Source: Eulemur rufifrons (lineage: Eukaryota > Chordata > Mammalia > Primates > Lemuridae). From it: a stretch of 64,000 nucleotides of DNA. The translations under genes and the position numbers were made by a program. Location: contig NC_090984.1 in the NCBI RefSeq assembly GCF_041146395.1, positions 80,487,114-80,551,113 on the forward strand, in the 5' to 3' direction. The notes beneath the pieces were generated by a model, which searched no databases, had not been told where the DNA came from, and saw nothing but the letters and a program-made list of their open reading frames with translations. Shown one piece after another: positions 1 through 11,203 of this stretch (position 1 is its first letter; each line of letters begins with the position of its first letter).

Positions 1-84
1 TGTGAGCTAGGCTGACGCCACGGCACTCACTCTAGCCCAGGCAACAAAGCGAGACTTTGTCTCAAAAAAAAAAAAAAAAAAAAA
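1..84 (+). mobile_element. Alu SINE, 3' end of right monomer with poly-A tail
   Basis: The first 63 bases match the last part of an Alu right monomer: a gccacggcactcactctagc stretch, then gcaacaaagcgagac. A tail of 21 A follows at 64-84. The 'gctgacgccacggcactcac' wording is typical of lemur-type Alus as I know them. The rest of the element lies left of the window. Confidence 0.9.
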
Positions 85-3000
85 GTGGGTCTGAACTTGG
101 AAAAGGTAAAACTTGGTAGGTTGTTGATCAATTATGACCACTTTTAATTATTTCATATCAATGAGAAAGTTTCTTTTTTCAAATAGTAAGAATTTTTAAT
201 CTAAAAAGATCATGAAGATTAACATAATAATCTTTTATTTGAAATGGAATCGGTTTAAAGACCTTTATTGTTCCTATAAACCCAATTTACACAATTTACT
301 AATCGCATATGGTACAATTTTGAAATGATACTTAGAACATTAAGTGTGTATGTGTGCAATTTTTAATTCTTAAGAATATTATGACCATAGAAAACAGACC
401 TTAGTTGAGGGAGATTCTTTTTCAGACATAGCTCAAGAGGGAAAGAGGAAAGTTTTATGAGAAAAATATTATGAGGTTTCTAGTACACTCATTTATCCAT
501 TTGTTCACGTGTTCATTTAAATATTAGTTATTGCTATTTTTGTACTACTCTAGAATACCACAGAGAGTTTTGGATTGTTTTAAAAGTTTCAGGGCAGGAT
601 CAACCAAGTGGCTACCTTCTGGGTGGTTAAATATTTAAGTAAATAAAATGTCATTTGTATATTCCCATCCTATTGACAATTTTAAGGTATGAAATTTCTA
701 TAATGTTTCCAGAATTCTTACAAAATACCATAATTGAGAAATTATGCCAACTGTGGGTAATGTAATCAAATCCCCTGGTGTAGCAGGGTTTTCTTATAAA
801 ATTCCTTGACTAATTAAACTGATAATAAAAGTATATTTTATTTTCTGTTATTTAATGTGATCTGATTATTTTAACTTTGCTTTAAGATATTTTGAAGAAG
901 CAATGTTTAAAGATCAGTTTCAATTAAAAAAAAATAACAGAAAATTTAAAACCTAGCACATTCTTCTTGGCCACTTATCATTTTGCCATATTAAATCTCA
1001 GTTCAACCTTGGGTATTCTAACTTCTGAGAGCTCTTACATAGAGAGATTAATGAGAACAAAAATCACTCTCATTTCTCATTCTATAAGTGTAAAATGATT
1101 TTCCAGGTCAATTATTATTAATTTTTAAGGGGCATTTAAAAATAGACCTGGGAATGCTAACTAAATTCCTGTAGTTGACTGTACAACTGATTGTAAAGAA
1201 TGAAACTGAGAAAGTTGTGAAATATGCCTCCATCATCTTTATTATGAGGATAAGCAAAATATTTTGGTAACTTCATTTGAATATAGGCTATAAAAGCAGA
1301 CCAATGTTTAAAAGATCTGAAATAAAGTGCATTTAAAGTGTTTTTTATAAAGTTGCCTTTAAAGTTCAATATTTAGCATGTATTTTTGATATTGACTGGG
1401 AAACACATCTTCCCAAAACTTGGAGGGGAGAAGGGCCTCCCCAGTGTCCTCAGAGGTGCAGTGCCGCCTTGCTGGAGTGGGTGCATCTTCATTTCCAGGA
1501 TAGGCCTTCATTTCCGGATGTGTGGTCTATATGACTAATGGTTTGTCACTTCTCTGCAAATGACATGAAGTATCATACTTAACAGTGTCTGACTCCGTCC
1601 TCCCAGTGGGCAGCTGCTCAGGGACTTGGTAGCACTAGCATCTGTATGCATAGATTATATCTTTCTAATTAGCAGAAACAGAAGCTATGCAATTGCTGTA
1701 ATCTGCCTCCCTTGCTTTGGCACTGTGAGCAAATATTTTTTATGATTTGAGCAATGAGGTGCGTATTGTGGTAATGGGCAGCACAGGAACCCTGTGTGCT
1801 GTTTGACAGTGGTCCCTGAGCCTAGGATATGGGTTTATATATAATCTAATCGGAGTCTGGTCATTCATCCTGCAGTTGCACAGCTGGGGACACTTAGCTG
1901 GAAGAATGTGGGAGCCAGACCATCTCACTTTTCCAAGAGTGGGAAAGTGAGAAGCAGGGAGGGTCGTGCCAACTGCTACAAGGATGTTGGTTATATCTAG
2001 CCAAGAGGATTACTCAGAACTAAATCTGGGGCCAAACACAGATGTCTAACTCCTGAGGTAGATGTTCAGGTTTCCAAAGCAAAGATAAAACCCAGTGAGT
2101 CCAAGATTTGAGTAGTTAAGAATTTAGGTTCAGAAAACCTAAAGGATAGTTCAAAGTAAGTGAAGTTCAAAGAGGAATGGATAGCAGATCTGAGGTCATC
2201 GCAGGCAACAGAATCTAATATGGTGCAATGAACTACACCCATTCCAAGGCTAAAAACTTCTAGTTGCTTACTACTTAGATTTGCTTCATAAAGTTGTGCG
2301 TGTATCTGCGCCTAATGAATGATTGAATACGCTGGTGGGAAATCCAAATTGTAGACTATATAAGGTTCTGACTAATTCCTCACCTTGGCATGTATTCTTT
2401 TACTGAAAAGTAGACATGCTCAGCTCCCATTAGCACATTCAAATCAGCCTTGACTCTGCAACCGATCATGACTTTAGACAGAAAAAAGCATCTTAAGATT
2501 TAGAATCAAGTCATCAAACTCCAACTCAAACTTTTACTGTATTTAAAGCTCTGTATCAGACTTACGATTTATTGAACATACCCCATTCCAAGCTGTCTCC
2601 AGTTTCTGTTTGTGCTTTTCCCAGAGACAAATCCTGTTTTGGATCTTGCTCAACATCTTAGCTTCTTTAGGGCCCGGCCCTTGCCTGCTCTCACAAATGC
2701 CTGGGTTAGAAACCAAGAGGCCTGTCTATAAATGCCGGTGCGGCAGCCACGAAATTGAGGACAGTGCTTAAAGATACAGGCATTGTGCTGACATAGATTT
2801 ACAAAATATCATCTGGTTTCACATTTCCTTTATAAGAAATGTCAGTGCTACTGCATTACCTTGGTTTATATTTGGATGTTGTGTGAGATCTATCAGTCTG
2901 GAGTCATTCCCAGCATCAGTACCAACTTCATTGACTATGTTTAGTTCCACTTCATGGTTTTTCCAACTGGCTATATTTCCTTAGGGTGAGCCAGAGCGTT

Positions 3001-4717
3001 CCGTTCATGTGAGATACAACCCTATGCTGCCATTCTATTTATATCCCCTTTATATAAACCCCAAGGTTGGCCTGCCTTGAAATAACTATAAAAGCAATAT
3101 CTGGGTGGCATGATAAATAATGGAATGCATTATTATATCACTATTCATAAATTTTCTCTGTTTAAAAACATTTATTGGGAACTAATTGAATGTGACGATG
3201 GGGATAAAAAGGTGAATTTGGACACATTCTCTGGTTCTCAGCAATTTACATAGTTGTGAAAGAGTCTTAGAAATAATTGTTACCATGTGACAAGTATTTA
3301 GAAAAGTGGTAAGTAAATGCTACGTAATTGTGAAAGGGGTTACCAGTTTCTGCTGGAAGGGATGGTACCAACAAATACTGATTATTTTGACATTTCTGCT
3401 CAGTGCTTTTTTTTTTTTTAATTCAAGGTAACAATGAATTAAAATAGAATTCCTCCATGATATTACATATTTCTTTATATATCAAAGCTATTTCCTTGCC
3501 AAGTTTTTAAAGGCATTTCATATTTTCTAAAATTACAAGCTAGGCTTTCCTAATGCTTGTGATATTCCAGTAATCCTCTTGGTTTTAAATATGCCTTTAT
3601 CAAATAGGATTTCCATGCTTTCTGATGTTTTTGCGATAATAGTTATCCCTAATGTTCTCAGCTTTGATATAATCAGTGAATTAAATATTTGGAAAACAAC
3701 ATGATGAACTTTTGCATATTTTAGCCACTCTGCTCTATTTTAAACATGTTTTGTCTGACATACCAGAAAAGATTTATCAGAATAGCAGTTGCTGAATCAA
3801 GTTGATGCAGCAGTTTTCTCCTAACCTTCTCAAAATTGCCTTGTTTCTTAAAAAAGCTTTCATGCTACTCAGGAGATAGGCAACTGTGTGAAGTCATCTT
3901 GGGAACAGACTGAAAACCCTATCCTGAGCAAGGAGCCTGGTGACCCAAGTTAATTGGATCCCCATCCTGAGATCTCTGTAGAGTGAGATGTGTTAATTGC
4001 ATTGTCTTATCACAACATAATGATGCAATTAACTTGTATCACCAGTGTAGACTGTTTGTTAGCACACATTTTATTTCAAAGATATCAATACCCCCAAAGA
4101 CCTGCACATATTCTGTCTAGCAAGATTTGACATACAATTGTGCTGAAATGTGCTTTTTAGTGGATATTCAACCTCTAGTGACCATGATATTTGAAAATGA
4201 AATGTTCTCAGCATGAGGAGAGAAGAAAGGAAAATGACTTTCTCATGAAAAATTTAACTAATTTACATATTTCTTTCTTGCTCAGCAATTTTACATTTAG
4301 TGATCCTCATTTAGCAAGTGTTTTCTTCCCTCTTTCAGCATGTTTGCCTTTAAGCTCCTGCACAACTTTCCTGCTTTGCAAGTTATTGGTATTTAGGTAA
4401 TTAGCTAGAGGGTTTTAAATTTTTTTTAGTAGAAACCGTAGAGAGAATTAACAGCAGTATCCTGTATTTGTGTGGGTAGTAAATTTTCCATAATTACAGT
4501 GGCTGGGATATCACATATCTGTTCTGAAACACAGAGAAAACAAGCTCACTCTGTCCTTGTTTCTTCATGTAGACAAAAACATCTGTATGTACACTACACC
4601 AAGAATTGCATCACCAATATAAGTGGCTATTATCATGGAAATAGAGAGCAAAGATTAAGGGAGTATAGGATTGTTACCATACTGTTCTTTCTCTATTGTT
4701 TTGAAAGATTGTTTTCA
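85..4717. other. Unique, gene-free sequence
   Basis: No recognisable repeat or coding exon was found in this 4.6 kb. The ORFs are short and show no family motif. Small items present are an imperfect tandem repeat of cttcatttcc near 1488-1521, a T-run near 3407-3419 and an 11-bp inverted repeat at 3992-4033. Base composition is AT-rich, with slightly richer patches near 1420-1660 and 2640-2750. Very old repeats may be present but undetectable by eye. Confidence 0.6.
3992..4033. repeat. 11-bp perfect inverted repeat with HNF1-like half sites
   Basis: The arm gttaattgcat at 3992-4002 is matched by its exact reverse complement atgcaattaac at 4023-4033, with a 20-base spacer. Each arm carries a GTTAAT homeodomain-type half site. 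In the HNF1 consensus the half sites are one base apart, so this spacing is not canonical. The functional reading is inference. Confidence 0.6.
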
Positions 4718-4993
4718 GTTATACAAGATGAATAAGTTCTAGAGATCTGGTATACAATATGGTACCGATAGTTGACAATATGTATTGTGTATCTTAAAAT
4801 ATGTTAAAAGGATAGATCTAACGTTAAGTATTCTTACCAAAAAATAAAACACAAAATAACACAGGGAAATCTTTGGGAGTGGTATACATGTTTAGTATTA
4901 CAGGTACATACACATGACTGAAGTCATCAAAATGTATACATTAAATATGTACAATATTTTGCATATCAAATAAACTTCAATAAAGCTTTAAAA
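4718..4993 (+). mobile_element. Old L1 3' UTR end (L1MA/L1MB-like), sense
   Basis: The motifs run in the order known for medium-age mammalian L1 3' ends: ttctagagatctggt, a 'gttgacaatatgtattgtgtat' type block, gtagatctaacgttaag, then 'tatacattaaatatgtacaat' and a terminal 'cttcaataaagctt'. It is heavily truncated at the 5' side and diverged. The exact subfamily is uncertain. Confidence 0.7.
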
Positions 4994-5492
4994 AAGAGAA
5001 ATTTGTTCTTAGTGGTGTTAAGGATGGTAATGGCATATTTGCAGTTAGCATTTCCTTAGTGTTCCAGATGTGAAGGAAGATTCTGTACACACACGCATAC
5101 ACCCACACATATCCTTGAGTCTCCCTGGCTCTGCAAAAAGCAATTACACAATTTAAGCAAGTGCATTATGCATTTTTCTCTATTTGACAAAATCATTATG
5201 CTTTGTTTTCATATAATTATGTTGCTACACAAAAATGAGCACCTCTTCCATCTGTTTTCTACAATGACTATGCTTTCAGCAAATAGGTAGTCTTGGGTAG
5301 GTGAAGGATCTCAGGAACTGCTTCATAGATAAAGTCTTTGCAGATGCTTGTAAATATCCAGGTATAAGGCATTTTCCATCTCCTTTCATCAATCATAAAT
5401 TCACACATCCTTGCCTTTCAGGAAATTTTAACTCAAATTTTTAGAAACCCATGTCTTTGGAATTTATTTGACCATTTTTTATTTTCTGATTT

Positions 5493-5516
5493 AAAAAAAA
5501 AAAAAAAAAAAAAAAA
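5493..5516 (+). repeat. Poly-A run of 24
   Basis: An uninterrupted A-run that could be the tail of an old retroposed sequence. The 300 bases before it match no Alu, L1 or processed gene that I recognise, so a simple mononucleotide repeat is equally possible. Confidence 0.7.
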
Positions 5517-6284
5517 GAACATCTAAAGTTGTTCCTGTGATTTTCTTGCTGCTTTTTTCCAGTCTATTTATTCTTATGTTTTGTTCTGGGAAGGCTCTTG
5601 TGGATTATTTCTTTCATCTCATCTCTGTTTGCACTGCTCTCCATAAGATGGAACCCTGAGACGGGCACTGTTTTATGCATGAAGGTAAAATAAAAAAATG
5701 ACCCTTTCAGAGTAGAAGAAATGGGTTAATGAAACATGGATTCTGAAAGCCATTATATAATTTTATCCTGCTATCATAAATAATTAAAAGTAAGTAATTA
5801 AGGAAGGGATATAATTTTCCTCACTTTCATATTTAGTTACAAAACATAGATAATTGTATGCTGAGTTGCATTTGTTCCTGCCCACTAATACTTAAGACGC
5901 AGTAAAATATTCTATTTTACAGTAACAATTGAAGGACCATCTCACTACCAGAGAACTGTTTAACAGTAGATATAATTAATAAGCAACATGAATCAAGATA
6001 TTATTTGATTTAGGAATAAAATGAATTAATTGTGATTATTTCATATTTTCCTCAATAAACAAAGATATTATTTTGTGCGAATAAATGCATAAAAATATGC
6101 CTATTTCTGTGTTAAGGACTCCTGGGAAGAAAGGAATTTTTTCTCTTTAAAGAAGGGGGATGCCATACTGGCTTCTGCCAAGTGTTTCCTTGATTTTATA
6201 GGAGACAGAGACAAGCCAACGAGAGGTGAAGAAAATCAATAATGCTTTTGGTCTGTAAAACTTAGAGGATACTGTCCACATGCC

Positions 6285-6315
6285 GATTTAGCATATTAAT
6301 GCCACATGCTAAATC
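6285..6315. repeat. 10-bp inverted repeat, short hairpin
   Basis: gatttagcat at 6285-6294 and atgctaaatc at 6306-6315 are exact reverse complements around an 11-base loop. No T-run or other feature suggests a role. Confidence 0.6.
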
Positions 6316-7120
6316 TGCTTTTGTCCTTTTCATACATGGTTAATAGACAATATGAGAATTTTGATTTCTTGCAATCTCCAGAATAACACTAAGATCAAGA
6401 GACTTTAAAAATGATCAGAGACAATATATCTTGGATGGTCTCAGAGCTGATGAGCAGGCTGAATGGCTGAATATGTCTTCTTGCCACATTCAAGGCTTTT
6501 ACAGTGTTATGCTGGTAGCTATGGCACTAACTGCGTCGTGTGTGCCTCATGTTTGCTTAAGGAGCAGTTTCCTCATATGCACATTCAATTACCATAAAAT
6601 ATTCTATGGGGGAAAAAGATGATACATAGAAAACAGAAATTTATCTGTACATATAATGCCACTACCTTGATCAATACAAGTTTATAGGTGTCATAGCCTA
6701 CCAAGTAAAAATTTTATTTAATTTACAGGTTTTTTGGGGAGGGGCTATTTTTATTACTATTTTTATTACTGCTTCCTACTTTGACTTTTTCTTCTCAGTG
6801 CATGTTTTGCTTTGCAACTAAACATCTTGGTCTTAGATTCACACTCCCCTTTCCTTCATTTTACCCTAGTATGAAATGTTAATCCCTCCAAATCCACTGA
6901 TAATGTATTATGATACCAGAGTCACCTATATTAAGATTAAATTCACAGAACTTCTTTAAAATTATGATGATGTTGAGTGCTAAACAAGAAATAAACAGAA
7001 ATAGCATACAGGATAATCTGAATTTTAATATACCCATCTGGTCCATGGTAAAATAAATTGTATATAATTCTTGGTACGTAGACCTGTGTTTATCTTTGGA
7101 CATTTATCAGCATAGTTTCC

Positions 7121-7152
7121 TTATCCAAATGAATACTTATCCAAATGAATAC
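7121..7152. repeat. Perfect 16-bp tandem duplication
   Basis: ttatccaaatgaatac occurs at 7121-7136 and again directly at 7137-7152, followed by a third partial tgaatac. The perfect identity suggests a recent slippage-type duplication in otherwise unique sequence. Confidence 0.9.
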
Positions 7153-7689
7153 TGAATACTTTCAGTATGTCCAGAGTGTAATCACTTAAGAAGCTGACAA
7201 CTGGGTTGCCATGCCATTAACTTTCTCTTGGCCTGTGGTAGATTTCTTTTGTGCAGTAATGTTTGATTCCTTTACATTTCTTTTGGCACATTCGATTCCT
7301 TGTCTCTTTTATTTTAAAACCCACTTTTGCCTCCTCTTTAGTATGTCTTCTTAAACTTGCATGAAAGATATTGGTAAAATAATCCTTCAAAAATGTTTTT
7401 TACTCCCTGGGAACTCTGCATATATACATTTCTTCATTAAGTTTTAGTGTATTTTTCACTCAAATGTGGGTCCCTGGAGAAGGTGGAGTGCTTGTTGAAA
7501 GATGATGCATACAGCATGTTCTATTGATTCCACTTCTGTAGCATTTCTCATCCACTCCTTCCTTTTTGTTTCCAATAATTGCTTTCCAAAGAAAACTAAA
7601 ACATTAGCGTTCCAGATCCTTCTTTCTCATTCCTATCTTATATTCTGATATCAGAATAAATAATCTTCCAAAAGCACGTGTTTAAGACT

Positions 7690-8155
7690 TTCCAAAATAA
7701 AAGCATGATTATTGTTTTCAGAATAAAATCAAAACTCTAAACTGTCATATTGAATATTTTTTCATTATCTAGCCCTGGTCTCTATTTTCCAAAATAATTA
7801 GAATTCCTTATTTTCTTCTATCAATTTAACTATGTGCTATTACCTGCGGATTCTTTGTGCTTTCCTACCCTGGTTTCCTTTACACCTTCTTATTTTAAAA
7901 TACTCTTCTCCTTCAAGATTCAACCCAAGTACACCGCTAACACGTGGAGAGTGTTTTAGCAGTGACTCTCTTAAGCACATACAGCTTTCCCGCTTGTAAA
8001 ATAGTTATTTATGTACATAAATTATCTTTCCTTTTAAGCAGCAATTCCCTTAGAGGTAGAATCTGCATAGGAATCATTTTTGTATATCCCTATCATGATG
8101 CTTTGCAATTAATGAGCCCTTAATAATTACTTGAATAAAAATGAATTGGTGATTT
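7690..8155 (+). mobile_element. L2 LINE 3' part, sense
   Basis: The order of weak motifs follows the L2 3' region: a tctagccctggtctctattt block, 'ctttcctaccctgg', 'ctccttcaagattcaaccc', then the terminal part with 'agaggtagaatctgcataggaatcat' and 'gagcccttaataattacttgaataaa', which resembles the L2 'ggtgctcaataaatgtttgttgaatgaa' end. It is strongly diverged, as expected for an ancient element. Confidence 0.6.
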
Positions 8156-8828
8156 AGGTGATACATATTGTTCTGCAAGTGGTAGATACCTGGAGTGGCC
8201 CTCATAGATCAGAAACAAAATACTTAGAAAGATCAGGCTTCAAGTATTTCAGCAAAGTTTATCATAGGAAGGACTATTAATGAGCTTATCAGACCTTTTC
8301 TCAAGGAGATCTCAGACTAGTTCGGAAAATAATGGGGTACAGGAACAAATAATAGAACGCAATATAGGACGGTCCAAAAAGTGGTGTGGGATATAAGTGC
8401 TACACAAATATGAGAGGAGGGAACATTCCTGAGGAGGGGTGGCCAGTTAAGACTTCATAAAATTGAAAGTTGAGTGGGTCATGCATAACAGATAAAATTT
8501 GATTAGATAGAGAAGAGGTGGGAATTACCTTTAGAATTGAGATTTTGGTTAGTAATGACTTTAGTGAAGAAAAAATATAAGCCAAAAACTTAAAAAAAAA
8601 AAAGCATAATATTTGGTAAATTGAGCGCTCTCTTCCTTAGAGCTCTAGATCCAATTCCCAAAATAGGGATTCCTCAGGGCCTGGGATGTTGCTAGATTTG
8701 AATAAGGGTCAAAACAACTTGGTTGCATCCTCTTGTTCAAGCTGCTTTCAAAAATCCAGAAGTTCAGTATAAGAAGAGATGTTCACTTTTGAGAGTAAAA
8801 TCAAATTTTTAGAATTAGAATTTATGTT
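8156..8828. other. Unique sequence, no gene seen
   Basis: AT-rich sequence between the L2 and the first inverted L1. It contains an 11-base A-run near 8592. No repeat family or exon was recognised. Confidence 0.5.
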
Positions 8829-9108
8829 TGCTCTCATGATAGTTTCCTTGGCTGTGCAGAAGCTTTTTAATTTGATCAGGTCCCATTTATTTATTTTGGT
8901 AGTTGCTGTGAGTTGGGCAGATAGGAGGGGGGAAGAGGGGATGGGTATGTACACACCTAATGAGTGTGGTGCGCACCATCTGGGGTATGGACACTCCTGA
9001 AGCTTTGACTCAGGTGGGGCAAAGGCAATATACATAACCTAGACATTTGTACCCCCATAATATGCAGAAATTTAAAAAATTAATTAAAAAAATTAAAAAA
9101 TAAAAGAA
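8829..9108 (+). mobile_element. L1 3' end with inverted 5' segment (twin-priming structure)
   Basis: 8829-8911 is antisense L1 ORF2: it is the reverse complement of the segment seen in sense at about 63393-63475 (ctgcacagccaag region). From about 8912 the orientation flips to sense and reads the L1 3' UTR: a G-rich block with ggggaagaggggatggg, then gtgcgcaccatctgggg, then 'ttgtacccccataatatg' and an A-rich tail. A 5' inversion joined to a 3' end with a tail is the known product of twin priming during target-primed reverse transcription. Several hundred L1 bases between the two pieces are missing. I could not see a clear target duplication. Confidence 0.85.
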
Positions 9109-9322
9109 TTTGACACCTCTATTCTTTCTACAAACAATTCAGTAGGCATTAAATAATCTTTGTAGAACAGCCAATATCGACAACTGCTCTTAGCAATGAC
9201 AGGCTATTGCCCCTTAACCCAAGGGGCCTTGGGAATTATTCTAGAAACTTGTTATTTTTGTGACTGGCCCATAGCTTCATTAATCCAGACTTATCCCATT
9301 TTACAAACATCTGTATTATATT
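9109..9322. other. Short unique spacer between two inverted L1 copies
   Basis: About 210 bases with no recognisable repeat. It contains ccccttaacccaagggg near 9210. Confidence 0.5.
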
Positions 9323-10250
9323 CTAATTTGCAGTCCTACCATCAGTATATAAGCATTCCTTTCTGCATCCATACCACCATCTATTGTTTTTGGAATTTTT
9401 AACAAAAGCTATTCTAATTGGGGAAAGGTGATATCTCATTATGGTTTTAATTTGCATTTCCTTGATGATTAGTGACAAGCATTTTTTATGTTGACTGGCC
9501 ATTTGTCTATCTTCTTTTGAGAAGCTTCTGTTCATGTCTTTTACTCACTTTTTAATGGGCTTGTTTGGTTTTTATCTTGTTGATTTGCTTGAGATCTCTG
9601 TAGATTCTGGTTATTAGCCCTTTATCAGATGCATAGCTTGCAAATGCAAATTAGTACAACCTCTATGGAAAATAACATGGAGATTTCTCAAAGAACTAAA
9701 AGTAGACCTACCATTTGATCCAGCAATCTCACTACTGGGTATTTACCCAAAGGAAAAAAGTCGTCATTTTATCAAAAAAACACCTGTACTATGTTTCTTG
9801 CAGCGCAACTCACAACGGCAAAGATATGGAATCAACCCAAATGCCCATCAATTCATGAGTGGATTAGCAAAATGTGGCATATGTATACTATGGAATACTA
9901 CTCAGCCATGAAGAAGAATTAATTAAGGCCTTTTGCAACAATTTGGATGAAACTGGAGACCATTACACTAGGTGAAATATCTAAAGAATGGAAAAACAAA
10001 CACCACATGTACTTGCTATTAAATTGGAACTAACCAATGAGCACACATGTACGTAGAGGAAGTAAAACTCAGTGGAAATCAAGCAGGGGGCAGGGGGAAG
10101 GAGGGTATGGGTGAAAACCTACCTAATGGGTACAATGGGTATCAGCTGATGGGCATACTTATAACCCAGACTCAAGCATAACAAAAACTAACCATGTAAC
10201 CAAAAACATTTGTCCTCCTGTAATATTTCAAAATTAAAATAAATAAATAG
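9323..10250 (+). mobile_element. Older L1, twin-primed: inverted ORF2 segment then sense ORF2 end and 3' UTR
   Basis: 9323-9645 is antisense ORF2; the minus strand reads L1 ORF2 residues such as NRSFSKEDRQMASQHKK and MQIKTIMRYHLSPIRIAF. From 9646 the strand switches and reads the following part of ORF2 in sense (gcaaattagtacaacc, then catttgatccagcaatc), the ORF2 end, and a 3' UTR with ggcagggggaaggaggg, ending in an AT-rich tail (aaataaataaat). In L1 coordinates the outer edge of the inverted piece and the start of the sense piece overlap by about 9 bases (gcaaattag), so almost nothing was lost. Coding frames are broken by many substitutions, which fits an older copy. Confidence 0.9.
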
Positions 10251-11180
10251 GCCCCTAATTTAGTGCAAAAAAAATCCATGTTATATAAATTCTAAATGAT
10301 ATTAATAACACGGTACATGAATAATTGCTTATTATATTAATACTTAACATTTTCAGGAAATTTCCATAATCTTCATGGAGACCAGTATTCAATGTGCTTA
10401 AAGTGTTAAAGAAAATGGTGAAGTTTCTGTGATTTGATTAATTGACACCCTAAGGACATGACCTCTTCAATGGCTGAGATGCTAACTATGCAAATGTGAG
10501 AGTGTGTGAGAGCAGAATTATAATTACCTGGGATTAGGCCAAGAAAGAGTTCACTATCTAATTTAATGGTACATTCAATAGCTTACCATGGGACCAAGAT
10601 TTGCAGACTTTCTTTTAATTATTAATTTTGTCTGATTCATACAACGTATAGTTCCTGTAATGACAGCAAAACTATTATACTGAAAATCAATGAAAAGAGC
10701 CTTTGATTTCTCTAGCTTGTTTCCAAGTCTTTGTAGGTTGCAGATTTTCACAACTCCAATAACACTTAAATTTTTGCTTTCTATCCCATTCCTTGTTTTT
10801 AAACTTAAAAAGTCTCCCTCCCACTCCACTGCTACCTGTCCAAGTCACAGGCACCTTCTGGGTCCTGGTGGAAATTCCACTGAACTGTGAACATCTCACT
10901 CATCCACTTGGTTGGAAGTAATCTCTCCCTTTTTGGAAATCTCATACTTGGTTTTTCCTTTTAGCTTCTTTTGCTTGTACCGTAGGTTTATAATTTAGTA
11001 GCATTCCTAAACTATATTAGTTATAATTTTAGAAATATTTATCTAATATAAAATTTTATTCCTTAGTTTTCTTAGAACCATGTTCTATGATTATGTAACA
11101 TATTAACCGAAAGGAAGCCAGTGGGGAGTATACAGAAATTTCCTGTGCTGTTTTTGCAGCTCTTCAGTGAGTTAAATTTT
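10251..11180. other. Unique, gene-free sequence
   Basis: No repeat or exon was recognised. ORFs around 10575-10899 occur on both strands, overlap one another and carry no known motif. Confidence 0.5.
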
Positions 11181-11203
11181 AAAAAAAAAAAAAAAAAAAA
11201 AAA
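11181..11203 (+). repeat. Poly-A run of 23 at the 3' edge of an antisense L1
   Basis: The A-run sits exactly where the antisense L1 at 11204-12480 should show its own T-run and last ~65 bases of 3' UTR. Both are missing, and the run is on the opposite strand from that expected. Confidence 0.85.

Larger units (their letters stand above)
4994..7689. other. Unique, gene-free sequence
   Basis: No exon or classifiable repeat was seen. The stretch contains an A-run of 24 at 5493-5516 whose upstream sequence is not a repeat I recognise, CA-rich sequence near 5090-5112, a short hairpin at 6285-6315 and a 16-bp tandem duplication at 7121-7152. Confidence 0.6.

Noticed and set aside
1157..1369. 70-codon minus-strand ORF and similar short ORFs in unique sequence
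   Set aside because: No motifs, no exon-like context; lengths expected by chance in 64 kb on six frames.
5493..5516. Poly-A run as the tail of a processed pseudogene
   Set aside because: Upstream sequence resembles no known gene or RNA, and no flanking duplication was found.
8748..9035. 95-codon ORF on the minus strand and 73-codon ORF on the plus strand
   Set aside because: Both read across the L1 inversion junction; the frames are by-products of the joined fragments.
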